Origin: SCN-70-22 sp046327755
GTDB lineage: Bacteria; Gemmatimonadota; Gemmatimonadetes; Gemmatimonadales; Gemmatimonadaceae
NCBI GenBank assembly: GCA_046327755.1
Contig: JAXLXW010000012.1
Location: forward strand, 76,198-140,197
Direction: 5' to 3'
Length of the DNA stretch: 64,000 bases
In this document: positions 19,301-27,694 of the stretch, one piece after another
How the letters are laid out: every line of letters starts with the position of its first letter
Position numbering within the stretch: the first letter of the stretch is position 1
Program-made: the position numbers and the translations under genes
Notes under the pieces: model-generated
Seen by the model: the letters and a program-made list of their open reading frames with translations, nothing else
Databases searched by the model: none
Told to the model about the DNA's origin: nothing

Positions 19301-19613
19301 GTTGGGCGTGGTGATCGGGATGCGGACGTGGGGCGGGGAGATCTGGCTCAGCGGGGCGAACACGCTGAGCGACGGCGGCGTGGCGCGCGCGCCGATGATG
19401 GGCGTCTATGGCGCCGAGGGGAAGTGGCTCATCGAGCAGGAAGGGTTCAACCCGGACATCGTCGTCGACAACCTCCCGCATGCCACGTTCAACGGCGAGG
19501 ACGCGCAACTCGACGCGGCCATCGCGTACCTGAAGAAGAAGATCGCCGAGGACCCGCGCGCGGTGCCGAAGCCGCCGCCGTATCCCAACAAGGCGCGGAA
19601 GATCGTGCCGTAG
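16338..19613 (+). CDS. secreted tricorn-like S41 protease with N-terminal beta-propeller
   Basis: A 1091-residue exported protease. A signal peptide ends near 'ALMAQSPAGG'. Two propeller-like regions (about 25-540) carry repeated 'SPDGK', 'TPDGK' and 'SPDGRWLAYQM' blades. A Pro/Ala-rich linker (about 545-580) leads to the tricorn C1 domain ('DAWRLERDWFYDPNMHGVDY'), a PDZ domain (about 805-865; 'GVKAGDVITAVNGQ') and an S41 catalytic domain. The probable nucleophile is the Ser of 'ETASDGEAVAEGF' near residue 973, with the following 'GMRTWGGEIW' typical of tricorn. Full family length and all elements are present. It probably degrades peptides in the periplasm or outside the cell. Confidence 0.93.
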   Translation: MRIAFVAALLFPAALMAQSPAGGAKGFYRFPAVSGTTVVFAAEGDLWSVPLSGGLAHRLTSHAAEETDPTISPDGKTLAFTARYEGPAALYTMPLAGGAPTRWTYDGDAAIATSWTPDGKLVYRTTQYTGIPKQAMVQLDVASGARSLVPLAGASEGSYDATGRTLYFARPGFHGNVTKRYTGGTARQVWKYTTGTAEAVQLTGKDYNGESHSPMWYDGRVYFVTDRDGQMNLWSMKEDGSDRRQITHHEGWDVRDPSLGNGHIVYQLKADLWDLDLSSGQTRMIDISLASDLDQLRDNWVKDPMSFLSAAHLAPDGDRVVLTSRGRVFVAPVKGGRFVRSTRKDSVRYRDAVFAADGKSVLALSDETGELEWVRLPVNGVGNDEALTRKGRILRFRGYPSPDGKWLAWHDNNRDLWVMNVASGEMKKISENREGIGAMAWSPDGRWLAYQMSALNSFQQLKLYSVESGRSTALTTDRTNSVSPAWDPKGEFLYFLSDRNLRTLVGAPWGNRRPEPYFDKEVEVYQLALRPGLRSPFLPDDELKKPSGASTPAAAPTAPPASTPAARSDSGPRPITIALDGLPLRIRRVPLPSGNYEALFANSEALFVTSRGSGADAKTDLVALKLGNEKPEGVVVVDDIRSAELSGNGKKLLVRKGNALHVVDARAAKVANIADARLDLSGWSFDIDVRDDFRQLFVDAWRLERDWFYDPNMHGVDYQATLDKYAPLVARITTRAELSDLIGWAVGELSALHTSVGGGALRRGEDQVQVASLGARLFRDPAKGGYRIDYIYRNDPEYPAERSPLADPDLGVKAGDVITAVNGQRTLDTRDIGELLRNQVGKQVLLTVATAAGSKEIIVEPIGNEQNLRYTDWEYTRRLTTEQKGENRIGYLHLRAMGDGDINQFYREFTPVFDKQGLILDMRQNRGGNIDSWVLEMLLRKPWMYWQDRVGEPYWNMQGAFRGHMVMLVDQETASDGEAVAEGFRRLGLGVVIGMRTWGGEIWLSGANTLSDGGVARAPMMGVYGAEGKWLIEQEGFNPDIVVDNLPHATFNGEDAQLDAAIAYLKKKIAEDPRAVPKPPPYPNKARKIVP

Positions 19614-19666
19614 CGCCGGCGGGTTCCCTGATGTAGGCTGGAGCGATCTCCCGCCTCACCCCCCTC

Positions 19667-20668
19667 GTGACGCGCACGCTCTCGTTCCTCGCCTGGCTCT
19701 TCATCGCCATCGACCTGGTCGCCGGCGTCGTCCTCTTCGTCCGGCGTGACGGCGGCGACGCCGCGACGCGCGGCATCGGGGCGGGGCTCGGCGCGCTCCT
19801 CGCCCTGCTCGGCGTCGTCGCCGCGCTCCTGCTCTGGGCCGGGAAGTCGCGCCAGGGCCCCGTCCTCGTCTTCGCGGGGCTCGCGCTCGCCGCGGCGCCA
19901 GTCGCGTTAGGCGCGGTGCTCACGTTCTCCCGACACGGGCTCGGCCTGATCTACGCCGGCCTTCGCGAGCGCGACGTCCCGCGCGAGGCGAGTCCGCAGT
20001 ATGCATACCCGGACAGCGCCACGCGCGATGCCGCGCTCGCGCTGGTGATGAACGACTATGCGACGCTCGACACGCTCCTGCACGCGACGCCGGCACCAGA
20101 CCTTGCGGCCCGCGACGAACGCGGCGTCACCCTGCTGGGACTCGCAACGCGTGCCGCGATCATGGACGGCGGGTCGATGCGTGACCTCGAGGGGGTGCGT
20201 CTCCTCCTGGCCGCGGGGGCGCGCCCGCAGGCGAACGACTTGGGGGGCGATGGTTCGCTCCTCGAACTGCTCGCGGGAGCCGCGGGGGAGCGCCCGCTGC
20301 TCGTGCTCCAGCAGCTGCTCGACGCCGGGCTCGACCCCAACACGCCGCTGCAGGAAGGGCGCCCCATCCTCTTCCACCAGCGCCTCACCCCCGAGGCGGC
20401 GCGCCTCCTCCTCGCCCGCGGCGCCGACGCGCAGGCGCCCGACACGCGCGGCGACGCGCGCGACTGGTCGCCGGTCACCTACCAGGCCGATCTCCGGCGA
20501 TGGGCCACGGCGCTCGCGCTCCTCGAAGGGGGCGTTCCGCGCGACCACGGGACGCCACCGGGCTCCGTGCTGGCTCGCGTGCTGCAAACGGGATCGGCGC
20601 GCACCTCGAGCGAGGAGCGCGCCGACTCGTCGTACGTCGCGTTCATCGCACGGGTGGCGCGCACCTGA
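19667..20668 (+). CDS. membrane-anchored ankyrin-repeat protein
   Basis: A 333-residue protein starting with GTG. Three transmembrane segments fill the first 85 residues. From about residue 110 there are ankyrin-type repeats, with recognisable 'GVTLLGLATRA', 'GVRLLLAAGARPQAND', 'LLQQLLDAGLDPNTPL' and 'AARLLLARGADAQAPDTRGD', so the repeat domain probably faces the cytoplasm. It begins 54 bases after the tricorn-like protease and converges with the kinase gene. Ankyrin domains mediate protein binding; the partner is not evident. Confidence 0.8.
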   Translation: MTRTLSFLAWLFIAIDLVAGVVLFVRRDGGDAATRGIGAGLGALLALLGVVAALLLWAGKSRQGPVLVFAGLALAAAPVALGAVLTFSRHGLGLIYAGLRERDVPREASPQYAYPDSATRDAALALVMNDYATLDTLLHATPAPDLAARDERGVTLLGLATRAAIMDGGSMRDLEGVRLLLAAGARPQANDLGGDGSLLELLAGAAGERPLLVLQQLLDAGLDPNTPLQEGRPILFHQRLTPEAARLLLARGADAQAPDTRGDARDWSPVTYQADLRRWATALALLEGGVPRDHGTPPGSVLARVLQTGSARTSSEERADSSYVAFIARVART

Positions 20669-20707
20669 CGGCGCGTCGCGCCACCAGGCGGACGCGCAGG
20701 TGCCGGC

Positions 20708-22582
20708 CTAACGACCGCCGGTCAGCCGGTTGGCTGCAGCTGGCGGCAGTGCCGGCTCACCGAACGGGTCGCCAAACGTCTGTTCGCGCGTGAACTGCCG
20801 GTCGATCTCCCCCAGCGCCTTCCCAAGTTCCTCGCGCGCCACGCGCAGCGCCCACTGGTACAGCAAGCGGTTGCCGACGGCGCCGAGCGCGAATCCTCCC
20901 GCGAGGAGCGGGACCGCGGCCGGGAGTCCGAGCAGCGCGACCAGGATCGCCTTCTTGGCGAGGATGAGGCCCGTGACGCCACCCACGAAGCCTCCGCCGG
21001 CACCAAAGCCGACGCTCTCCCACACCGACGAGGCGTGCCCCTCCGGCGGTTCGATGGTGAGCGTCACCTCGCAGCGCGACGAGTCGCCGGGAACGGCGGC
21101 GAGCTGCGCCCGCAACGTCTTGACCCACAGCTGGTAGCGCGTCCACGTCCACAGGTAGTTGCCGTACGCTATCCCGGAGCCGTCCATCGAGTACTCCGCG
21201 ATCGCGGGGATGTCGAAGACCAGCACCCCGCCGTGCAGCGCATGGCCGCCGATGGTCTCGCGCAGCTTGAGTCCGGCCGGCGGATGCTGCAGCGCCGCCC
21301 CCATGGCCGCGAGCACGCGCTTGGGCGAGTAGTTGAAGATGCGCGAGACGGTGATTGCCCGCGGGTGCCGTCCCAGGAACGCCCGGACCATGCGCGACGC
21401 CTCGGCGCCGCGGGACACGAGCCCGCGTCCCGCGCCGCGATCGGCCTGCAGCTCGGCCATGGCGATCTGGACAAACTGCCGGGAGATCCCGGCTTCTTCC
21501 GCCGCCGCCTGCACCGCCGTGAGGTTGAAGCCGGTCGGCTCGTCGCCAGCCGCAACGCGCGACGACTGCCCCGCCTGCCCTGCCGGTCCGAGCGCCGCCC
21601 GCTCGCGCGTCATCGACTCCAGCCGCGCCGCCGCCTCCGCTTGCAGCTGCGCGGCGCGGCGCCAGACGGCGTTCGCCTCCTGCTCGCTCAGCTTGGCGTG
21701 CGGCTGCGACGTCTCGTCGGCGCTCGCCACCTCCTGCACCGTGCGCACGAGCATGTCGGCCAGCGCCTCCCCGGTCGGCGGGCGCATCGCCGGGTCGCGC
21801 GCCAGGCAGCGGTCGATGACCTCGGCGAGCGACGGCGGGATGTTCGGCGCCACCGAACGCAGCGATGGCGCGTCGCGCGTGGCGCGCTGCACCAGGATCG
21901 CCGCCGCCTGCTGGTGCTCGAAGGGGAGTCGCCCGCTCAGCAGGAGGTATCCCACCGTGCCGAGCGAGTAGAGGTCGCTGCGCCCGTCGAGCGCCTCGCC
22001 CGCCCCCTGCTCCGGACTCATGAAGTGCACCGACCCCATCACGTGCCCGGTCATCGTCAGGCGCGAGGCGTCCGGCGCGTGGGCGATGCCGAAGTCGGTC
22101 ACCACCAGGCGGTCGGTCCCGCGCTCGATGAGGAGGTTGTCGGGCTTCACGTCGCGGTGCACCACGCCCCGCGCGTGCGCGTAGGCCAGCGCCCACGCCG
22201 CGTCGCGCAGGACGCGCACCACCTCCGCCGGCGGGAGCGGGCCTAACGACTTGAGGCGGTCGCCGAGCGACTCGCCGTCCACGAACCCCATCGCAAAGTA
22301 GGCCCACCCCCGCGCCTCGTCGGCGGAGTAGACCGGGACGATGTTGGGATGGGAGAGCTGCGCCGCCGTCCGCGCCTCGCGCACGAAGCGCTCACGCACC
22401 GCCGGATCTCCCGCCAGCGCGGTCGGGAGGACCTTGAGCGCCACCGCGCGCTCGAGCCGGACGTCCTGGGCGAGGAAGACGACCCCCATCCCACCGCGCC
22501 CGAGTTCGCGCACGATGCTGTAGTCGCCGGCCAGCGCGGCGGCCAGCCCGGGAAACTCCGCGTCGATGGATGCCTGGTTCAT
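20708..22582 (-). CDS. eukaryotic-type Ser/Thr protein kinase with hydrophobic C-terminal segment
   Basis: A 624-residue kinase. The catalytic domain spans about residues 21-285: Gly-rich loop 'GRGGMGVV' (28-35), Lys50 in 'ALK', 'HRDVKPDN' (142-149), 'DFGIA' (163-167) and 'MSPEQ' replacing APE, all the residues for activity. A helical, Gln/Ala-rich stretch follows (about 290-400), then an unassigned domain. A Gly-rich hydrophobic region (about 535-590; 'GAGGGFVGGVTGLILA') should insert in the membrane. The ATG at 22582 directly precedes the kinase fold. It is divergent from the M28 peptidase gene. Substrates are unknown. Confidence 0.92.
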   Translation of the reverse strand: MNQASIDAEFPGLAAALAGDYSIVRELGRGGMGVVFLAQDVRLERAVALKVLPTALAGDPAVRERFVREARTAAQLSHPNIVPVYSADEARGWAYFAMGFVDGESLGDRLKSLGPLPPAEVVRVLRDAAWALAYAHARGVVHRDVKPDNLLIERGTDRLVVTDFGIAHAPDASRLTMTGHVMGSVHFMSPEQGAGEALDGRSDLYSLGTVGYLLLSGRLPFEHQQAAAILVQRATRDAPSLRSVAPNIPPSLAEVIDRCLARDPAMRPPTGEALADMLVRTVQEVASADETSQPHAKLSEQEANAVWRRAAQLQAEAAARLESMTRERAALGPAGQAGQSSRVAAGDEPTGFNLTAVQAAAEEAGISRQFVQIAMAELQADRGAGRGLVSRGAEASRMVRAFLGRHPRAITVSRIFNYSPKRVLAAMGAALQHPPAGLKLRETIGGHALHGGVLVFDIPAIAEYSMDGSGIAYGNYLWTWTRYQLWVKTLRAQLAAVPGDSSRCEVTLTIEPPEGHASSVWESVGFGAGGGFVGGVTGLILAKKAILVALLGLPAAVPLLAGGFALGAVGNRLLYQWALRVAREELGKALGEIDRQFTREQTFGDPFGEPALPPAAANRLTGGR

Positions 22583-22705
22583 GCCTCGTGCTCTACGTCG
22601 AGCGGGGGCGATTGGTGCCAGCCGCCGCGTGGCCCGCCCTGGCGGTGGTGCCGGCGGAGAAAGGGCGGTACTCTCGAGGCCTGAACATATCCTCCGGAAC
22701 CCGCC

Positions 22706-24346
22706 ATGCCTCGTCCCCTCACGTCGCCGTTTTCGCCCGCGCTGCGGTTGCTGCTGCCGTGCGCCCTGCTCGCGACCGCCCCAGTCGCCGGGCCCACCGC
22801 ATGGGCGCAGACGGCCAGCGCGCCGCGGCAGCACCCGCCGGCCGATCACCCGGCGGCGGCCTGGTGGCGACACGTGGAGGTACTCGCCGACGACTCGCTG
22901 CGCGGGCGCGACACGGGGAGCCCGGGGCACGAGAGCGCCTCGCGCTACATCGCCCAGCAGTTCGAGAAGGCCGGCCTTCGCCCCGCCGGAACCGACGGCT
23001 GGTTCCAGCGCGTCCGCTTCGTCGAAGTCGGGCTCGACGCGGCGAAGGTGTCGATCTCCCTCAATGAAGGGGGGCGCTGGTCCGAGCTCGCACTCGGGGG
23101 CGACCTGCGGATCACGCCGCGCCCCGCGACGGGCGACGTGAACGCCCCGCTCGTCTTCGCGGGCTACGGCCTTTCCCTGCCGCAGGCCGGCGTCGACGAC
23201 CTCGCCGGGCTCGATGTCCGCGGCAAGATCGTCGTCTACGTGAATGCGGTCCCCAGCGGACTCACGGCCCCGCTGCAAGCGCACGGATCGCGGTCGCGCT
23301 GGACGGCGATGCGCGCCGCCGGGGCGGTCGGGGCCATCGCGCTCGCGACCGGGACCAGCTGGAATGCGCAGGCGCGCACCGGGACGACGGTGTCGCTGGA
23401 AGACGCCGCACTCGACGACGCCGCCGGCCAGCGAATCTTCGCCGCGGCCAGCCCCGCCCTCACCGCCCGACTCTTCGCCGGCAGCGCGATGGCGTGGGAC
23501 AGCGTACAGGCGATGGCGCAACGTGGCGTTAGGCTCCCCACCGGACCGCTCGCCGTGTCGCTGCGCGCCACGCTCCCGGTGCAACGCCGGAACTTCACCT
23601 CTCCCAACGTCGTCGGGATCGTCCCCGGCACCGACCCGCAGCTCGCGCGCGAGATCGTGGTCTACACGGCGCACAGCGACCACGTCGGCACGGTGCACGG
23701 CGGGGCGGCCGGCGGCGACAGCATCTTCAACGGGGCGATGGACAACGCCTCGGGGACGGCGACGCTCATCGAGACGGCGCGACTCGTCGCCGCGCGTGGC
23801 GGGAACCGGCGCACGCTGGCCTTCGTCGCGGTCACGGCGGAGGAGAAGGGGTTGCTCGGTTCACGGCATTTCGCAACGCATCCCTCGTTTAGGGACGGAC
23901 GCGTCGTCGCCGACCTCAACACCGACATGTTCCTCCCCCTCGTCCCCCTCACCGGCGTCTTCGCCTACGGCTACGATGAGTCGGACCTGGCCGATGATCT
24001 GGACGCGGCGGTGAAGGCGCGCGGGCTCGCCGTCTTCACCGATCCGCAGCCCGAGGAGAACCGCTTCGTGCGCAGCGACCAGTACTCCTTCATCCGGCAA
24101 GGGGTGCCGGCGCTCGCCTTCAAGGTCGGCTACCGCACCGGGACGCCGGAGGAGCAGACGTGGCTGGCGTGGGTACGCGACCACTACCACAAGGTCAGCG
24201 ACGACACGACGCAGCCGGTCAACTTCGACGCCGCGGCGGCCTTCAATGCGCTCTACGCCGAACTCGCCCTGCGCGTGGCCAACCGCGCACAGCGACCGGC
24301 ATGGCGCGCTAACAGTTTCTTCGCGACGCCGCCGGGCGAACCGTAG
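22706..24346 (+). CDS. secreted M28-family aminopeptidase
   Basis: A 546-residue zinc peptidase with a signal peptide (about 1-34). A protease-associated (PA) insert ('PLVFAGYGLSLPQAGVDDLA ... GKIVVYVNAVPSG') precedes the catalytic M28 domain. The metal ligands are visible in order: His in 'AHSDHVG' (about 323), Asp in 'GAMDNASGT' (about 346), the 'AEEKGLLGS' Glu pair (about 377), Asp in 'LNTD' (about 405) and His in 'HYHKVSDD' (about 494). All five are present, so it should be active. It probably removes N-terminal residues from peptides outside the cytoplasm. Confidence 0.93.
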   Translation: MPRPLTSPFSPALRLLLPCALLATAPVAGPTAWAQTASAPRQHPPADHPAAAWWRHVEVLADDSLRGRDTGSPGHESASRYIAQQFEKAGLRPAGTDGWFQRVRFVEVGLDAAKVSISLNEGGRWSELALGGDLRITPRPATGDVNAPLVFAGYGLSLPQAGVDDLAGLDVRGKIVVYVNAVPSGLTAPLQAHGSRSRWTAMRAAGAVGAIALATGTSWNAQARTGTTVSLEDAALDDAAGQRIFAAASPALTARLFAGSAMAWDSVQAMAQRGVRLPTGPLAVSLRATLPVQRRNFTSPNVVGIVPGTDPQLAREIVVYTAHSDHVGTVHGGAAGGDSIFNGAMDNASGTATLIETARLVAARGGNRRTLAFVAVTAEEKGLLGSRHFATHPSFRDGRVVADLNTDMFLPLVPLTGVFAYGYDESDLADDLDAAVKARGLAVFTDPQPEENRFVRSDQYSFIRQGVPALAFKVGYRTGTPEEQTWLAWVRDHYHKVSDDTTQPVNFDAAAAFNALYAELALRVANRAQRPAWRANSFFATPPGEP

Positions 24347-24446
24347 GGCGCCGCCGGTAGCGGGGGGCGCCCCTCGTCCGTAGAATCCCCGCTCCCACGC
24401 GCCCCTCTCGTGCGCGGGCACCCCTCACACCGAACAAGTACCCTCC

Positions 24447-24851
24447 ATGTCGACCACCGCGCTCAACGCGACGAACCTGGGCTGTTCCCTCACCTGCAAG
24501 GACGTCGAAGCCTCGATCCGCTTCTACCGCGACGCCGTCGGCTTCACGGTCGCGATGACCTTCGAGCAGGACGGCAAGGTGGCGGGCGCCGTCGTCACCG
24601 CCGGCGACATCCGCATCGTCCTCAACCAGGATGACGGCAAGCTCGGATGGGACCGGATCAAGGGGCAGGGCTTCTACCTGCAGATCAATGTCGCCGCGCC
24701 GGCCGACGTCGACGCCGCGGCGGCGCGCATCAAGGCCGCGGGATCGTCGCTGCTCAACGAGCCGGCCGACCGTCCGTGGGGGGCGCGCATGTTCCAGTTC
24801 CTCGATCTGGACGGCTTCAAGCTCGGGGTGTCGACGCCGCTATCGGCCTAA
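24447..24851 (+). CDS. VOC / glyoxalase-like protein
   Basis: A 134-residue single vicinal-oxygen-chelate domain. It shows the paired beta-alpha-beta-beta-beta pattern: 'SLTCKDVEASIRFYRDAVGFTV' at the start, 'IRIVLNQDDGK', and in the second half 'VDAAAARIKAAGSSLLNEPADRPWGARMFQFLDLDGFKLGV'. The metal-ligand positions are only partly conserved (Asp/Glu rather than the His-Glu pairs of glyoxalase I), so a binding or resistance role is as likely as catalysis. A rho-independent terminator follows directly. Confidence 0.8.
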   Translation: MSTTALNATNLGCSLTCKDVEASIRFYRDAVGFTVAMTFEQDGKVAGAVVTAGDIRIVLNQDDGKLGWDRIKGQGFYLQINVAAPADVDAAAARIKAAGSSLLNEPADRPWGARMFQFLDLDGFKLGVSTPLSA

Positions 24852-24870
24852 CGCCCGACGCCGAACGCCC

Positions 24871-24905
24871 AAGGCCGCCTGCGGAGACGCACGGCGGCCT
24901 TTCTC
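24871..24905 (+). terminator. rho-independent terminator after the VOC gene
   Basis: A nine-base-pair stem (AAGGCCGCC at 24871-24879 with GGCGGCCTT at 24893-24901) closes a 13-base loop and is followed by TCTCGTT, 20 bases after the stop. Confidence 0.75.
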
Positions 24906-25026
24906 GTTGGTGGCAAGGTGAGGCGCGGGCGCAGGTGCCAAGATCAGCCCCTGCGTTCAAGTCGCCGCGTGCGCGCGCGCGCATCGTTCGCCCGCGTCAC
25001 TCCCCCTCTCCTTCGTCATCGCCGCC

Positions 25027-25689
25027 ATGACCACGCGCTTCATCGATGTGAGCCACACCATCGAGCACGGGATGATCACCTACAAGGGCTTCCCCGCTCC
25101 GATTGTCTGCGACTGGCGCAGCCGCGCCGATTCGCGCGCGATCTACGACGGCGCCGAGTTCCAGATCGGGAAGATCGAGATGATCGCCAATACCGGGACG
25201 TACGTGGACAGTCCCTTCCATCGCTACGCCGACGGCAAGGACCTCTCCGAACTCCCGCTGGAGTCGGTCGCCGACCTCGAATGCCTCGTCGTGCGCGTCG
25301 ATCCGTTGAAGGGGGCGGCGATCGACGAGATCCCGCTCCCGGCGCACGCGGTGGGCGGGCGCGCCGTGCTCATTCACTCGGGGTGGGACCGGCACTGGCG
25401 CACCGACGCCTACTTCGAGGGGCATCCGCACCTCACCGAGCGCGCCGCCGAGTGGCTGCGCAAGGCGGGGGCCGCGCTCGTGGGGATCGACTCGATGAAC
25501 ATCGACGGCATCGCGACCGGTGCGCGCCCGGTGCACACCATCCTGTTAGGCAGCGAGATTCCCATCGTGGAGCACCTGCGCGGGCTCGAGGCGGCCCCCG
25601 CCCAGGGAGGGCGCTTCACCGCGGTCCCCGTGAAGGTGAAGGGGTGCGGGACCTTCCCGGTGCGCGCCTACGTCGCTGTCGCCGGTTAG
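25027..25689 (+). CDS. cyclase / kynurenine-formamidase-like family protein with altered metal motif
   Basis: A 220-residue protein of the cyclase family (PF04199-like). It has the family start 'FIDVSHTIEHGMITYKGFP', 'RAVLIHSGWDRHW', 'FEGHPHLTERAAEWLRKAG' and 'GIDSMNID'. The hallmark HxGTHxDxPxH zinc motif reads NTGTYVDSPFH at residues 55-65, so the first and second His are replaced by Asn and Tyr while Asp61 and His65 remain. It may be a distinct subfamily, with a changed metal site or none. The last four bases overlap the stop of the convergent AraC gene, one of the tightest convergent junctions in the window. Confidence 0.85.
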   Translation: MTTRFIDVSHTIEHGMITYKGFPAPIVCDWRSRADSRAIYDGAEFQIGKIEMIANTGTYVDSPFHRYADGKDLSELPLESVADLECLVVRVDPLKGAAIDEIPLPAHAVGGRAVLIHSGWDRHWRTDAYFEGHPHLTERAAEWLRKAGAALVGIDSMNIDGIATGARPVHTILLGSEIPIVEHLRGLEAAPAQGGRFTAVPVKVKGCGTFPVRAYVAVAG

Positions 25690-26486
25690 GAAACGGCGGC
25701 GCCCGGCGACGGGTCGGGGATCGCCATCGTCAGCGGCATCGCCGACGGCGCGAAGCCGAACGTGCGCGTGCACGTGCGGCTCAGGTGCGCGGCGTCGGCG
25801 AAGCCGGCGGCGTGTGCCGCTTCGGAGACCGTCGCCCCGCGCATGATCAGCTCCCAGCTGTGCAGGAAGCGCCGCCACAGGATGTAGGGTCGGAGTGCCA
25901 TCCCCGTCTGCTCGCCAAAGACATGGCGAAAGCGACTCGGCGACAAGCAGACGTGGTCCGCCACGTCCTCGAGCGAGAGCGCACGATTGACGTTCGCGTT
26001 GATGAACTCGATCGCGCGCACCACGCGCTCATCCGTTACCACGCCCGGGTGGATGCCGGCGGCCAGCGACTCCACCAGGCGGCGTGCGTGCTGCACGATC
26101 GCCTCCCGCTCCCCACCCATCCACGCCTCGAACATCGCCCGCGTGATGGCGCGCCGTTCGGCGTCCCCTACCTCGGTGATGCCGCTTCGCAGGTAGCGCT
26201 GCGTGATCGCCCGCCCCTCGCGCGTCTCGGGCTCGAGGAAGATCACCACGCCGTACTCCGACGCCGTGACGTCGATACTGTGCGGCTGCCGCGCCGGGAT
26301 GGCGGCGATGGAGTACGGGCGCCACGGCTCCGCATCGTTGGAGCGCACCAGGTGCTCCCCCTCCGACGCCGCCACGAACTGGATCGCCTGGTGCGCGTGC
26401 ATCGGGATCGACCGATCGTGCCGGCCGATGAAGATGCACCCGCCTTCCCACGCCAGGAATTGGCCGACGCCGACCCGCTTGGTCAT
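25686..26486 (-). CDS. AraC-family transcriptional regulator
   Basis: A 266-residue regulator with an N-terminal cupin-like sensor part ('HAHQAIQFVAASEGEHLV', 'AIPARQPHSID') and a C-terminal double helix-turn-helix: 'ALSLEDVADHVCLSPSRFRHVFGEQTGMALRPYILWRR', then 'GATVSEAAHAAGFADAAHLSRTCTRTFGFAPS'. An in-frame start 11 codons upstream exists, but 'MTKRVGVGQF' is the first sensible N-terminus. It converges on the cyclase gene with a four-base overlap, so transcriptional interference between them is likely. The regulated genes are not evident. Confidence 0.9.
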   Translation of the reverse strand: MTKRVGVGQFLAWEGGCIFIGRHDRSIPMHAHQAIQFVAASEGEHLVRSNDAEPWRPYSIAAIPARQPHSIDVTASEYGVVIFLEPETREGRAITQRYLRSGITEVGDAERRAITRAMFEAWMGGEREAIVQHARRLVESLAAGIHPGVVTDERVVRAIEFINANVNRALSLEDVADHVCLSPSRFRHVFGEQTGMALRPYILWRRFLHSWELIMRGATVSEAAHAAGFADAAHLSRTCTRTFGFAPSAMPLTMAIPDPSPGAAVS

Positions 26487-26562
26487 CCCACCAACGTACG
26501 GCGGGGACCGAGGACGCAATAGGCACCGCGGCCGCTACGAGGCCGACACTGCGCGGCCGCTA

Positions 26563-27654
26563 CTACGCGTCCTCGCAGATGCGCCTCGCGAGATATGCCG
26601 CGTCGTCGCCGACGCCGCCCAGGAAGGCCGAGGCCAGCGAGTGCAGGAAGCGGAGCCCAACGAAGTACAGCCCCGGTGATTCGGCCACCACCCCGCGGTG
26701 CATGCGTGGCGCGCCGTCCTGGAAGGAGAGTGGGATGCGGATCCAGCGATAGTCAGGGACGAAGCCGGTGCTCCAGATGACGGTGTGCACGTCGAGCGCC
26801 TCGCCGTCCAGCACCGGGCGCCCGTTGCTCACCCCAGTCACGCGCCCGCGCCGCACGACGCCGGCGCGCGCGAAGTCGGCATCGGTGATCCCCACCAGCG
26901 GGTCGTGCGCGAGGTGACGCCGCAGGAGCCGACCGGCGCGCGTGTCGTTTGTCAGGCGCCTGACGACGGGGAGGAGCCAGCGATGGATGTCACGCCCCAT
27001 CAGCGTGCGGCGGAGCCGGCGCGGCGTGGCCCCCGCCAGCACGACCGGGCGGAAGCGCGCGACCTCCAGGGCGATGCGCGCTCCCGCGTTGCCGGCCCCC
27101 ACGACGAGGACCGCGCCGTCGTCGAGGGCGAACGGATTGCGATAGTCGCTCGAGTGCAGCTGACGGATGCCGGGCGCAAGCTCCTGCGCGAGCGCCGGAA
27201 TGCTCGGCGTCGTGAATGGCCCCGTCGCCACGACCACGTGGCTGGCCTCGTAGCGGATCTCCCCGGTCTCGATGAGGTAGCGCCCCGCGCTTCGGGTGAG
27301 CGACGTGACCTTCGTGTCGCATCGCACCGGAAGGTCGAAGCGCTGTGCGTAGCGCTCCAGGTAGTCCGCGATCTCGTCCTTGTACGGGAGATGCGCGGGG
27401 GCGGCGGGAAAGGGCATCCCCGGAAGCCCCATCGTCGCCGCCGAGGTGAAGGTGCGCAGCGAATCCCATCGCCGCCGCCAGCTCTCGCCCACGCGCGCGG
27501 CCGACTCGAGGATGAGGAAGTCGGCGTCGCGCCTTGCGAGGTGATAGCCGACCGCGAGCCCGGCCTGGCCCGCGCCGATCACGATCGTGTCGTAGCGTTC
27601 GGTGCGCACGGCGCGAGGCGCGGGCGGCGCGGGCGGCGCGTCGAGGGGTGACAT
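26563..27654 (-). CDS. flavin-dependent monooxygenase / CzcO-like flavoprotein (copy 1)
   Basis: A 363-residue two-dinucleotide-domain flavoprotein. The FAD-binding 'VIGAGQAGLAVGYHLARR' lies near residue 24, 'GESWRRRWDSLRTFT' is the FMO-like FAD loop, the NADPH site 'LVVGAGNAGARIALEVA' is central, and 'WSTGFVPDYRWI' is the ATG-motif equivalent. 'GLYFVGLRFLHSLASAFLGG' closes it. It resembles single-component monooxygenases that accept small substrates, including ArsO-type proteins, but the substrate is unknown. It is the last gene of a leftward operon after a GNAT, a second flavoprotein (28370-29443), a di-haem peroxidase and a YtkA-like lipoprotein. Confidence 0.87.
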   Translation of the reverse strand: MSPLDAPPAPPAPRAVRTERYDTIVIGAGQAGLAVGYHLARRDADFLILESAARVGESWRRRWDSLRTFTSAATMGLPGMPFPAAPAHLPYKDEIADYLERYAQRFDLPVRCDTKVTSLTRSAGRYLIETGEIRYEASHVVVATGPFTTPSIPALAQELAPGIRQLHSSDYRNPFALDDGAVLVVGAGNAGARIALEVARFRPVVLAGATPRRLRRTLMGRDIHRWLLPVVRRLTNDTRAGRLLRRHLAHDPLVGITDADFARAGVVRRGRVTGVSNGRPVLDGEALDVHTVIWSTGFVPDYRWIRIPLSFQDGAPRMHRGVVAESPGLYFVGLRFLHSLASAFLGGVGDDAAYLARRICEDA

Positions 27655-27694
27655 GTGGCGGCTCGATATGAGGGTGGGATGCGGAGGCGAGGCG

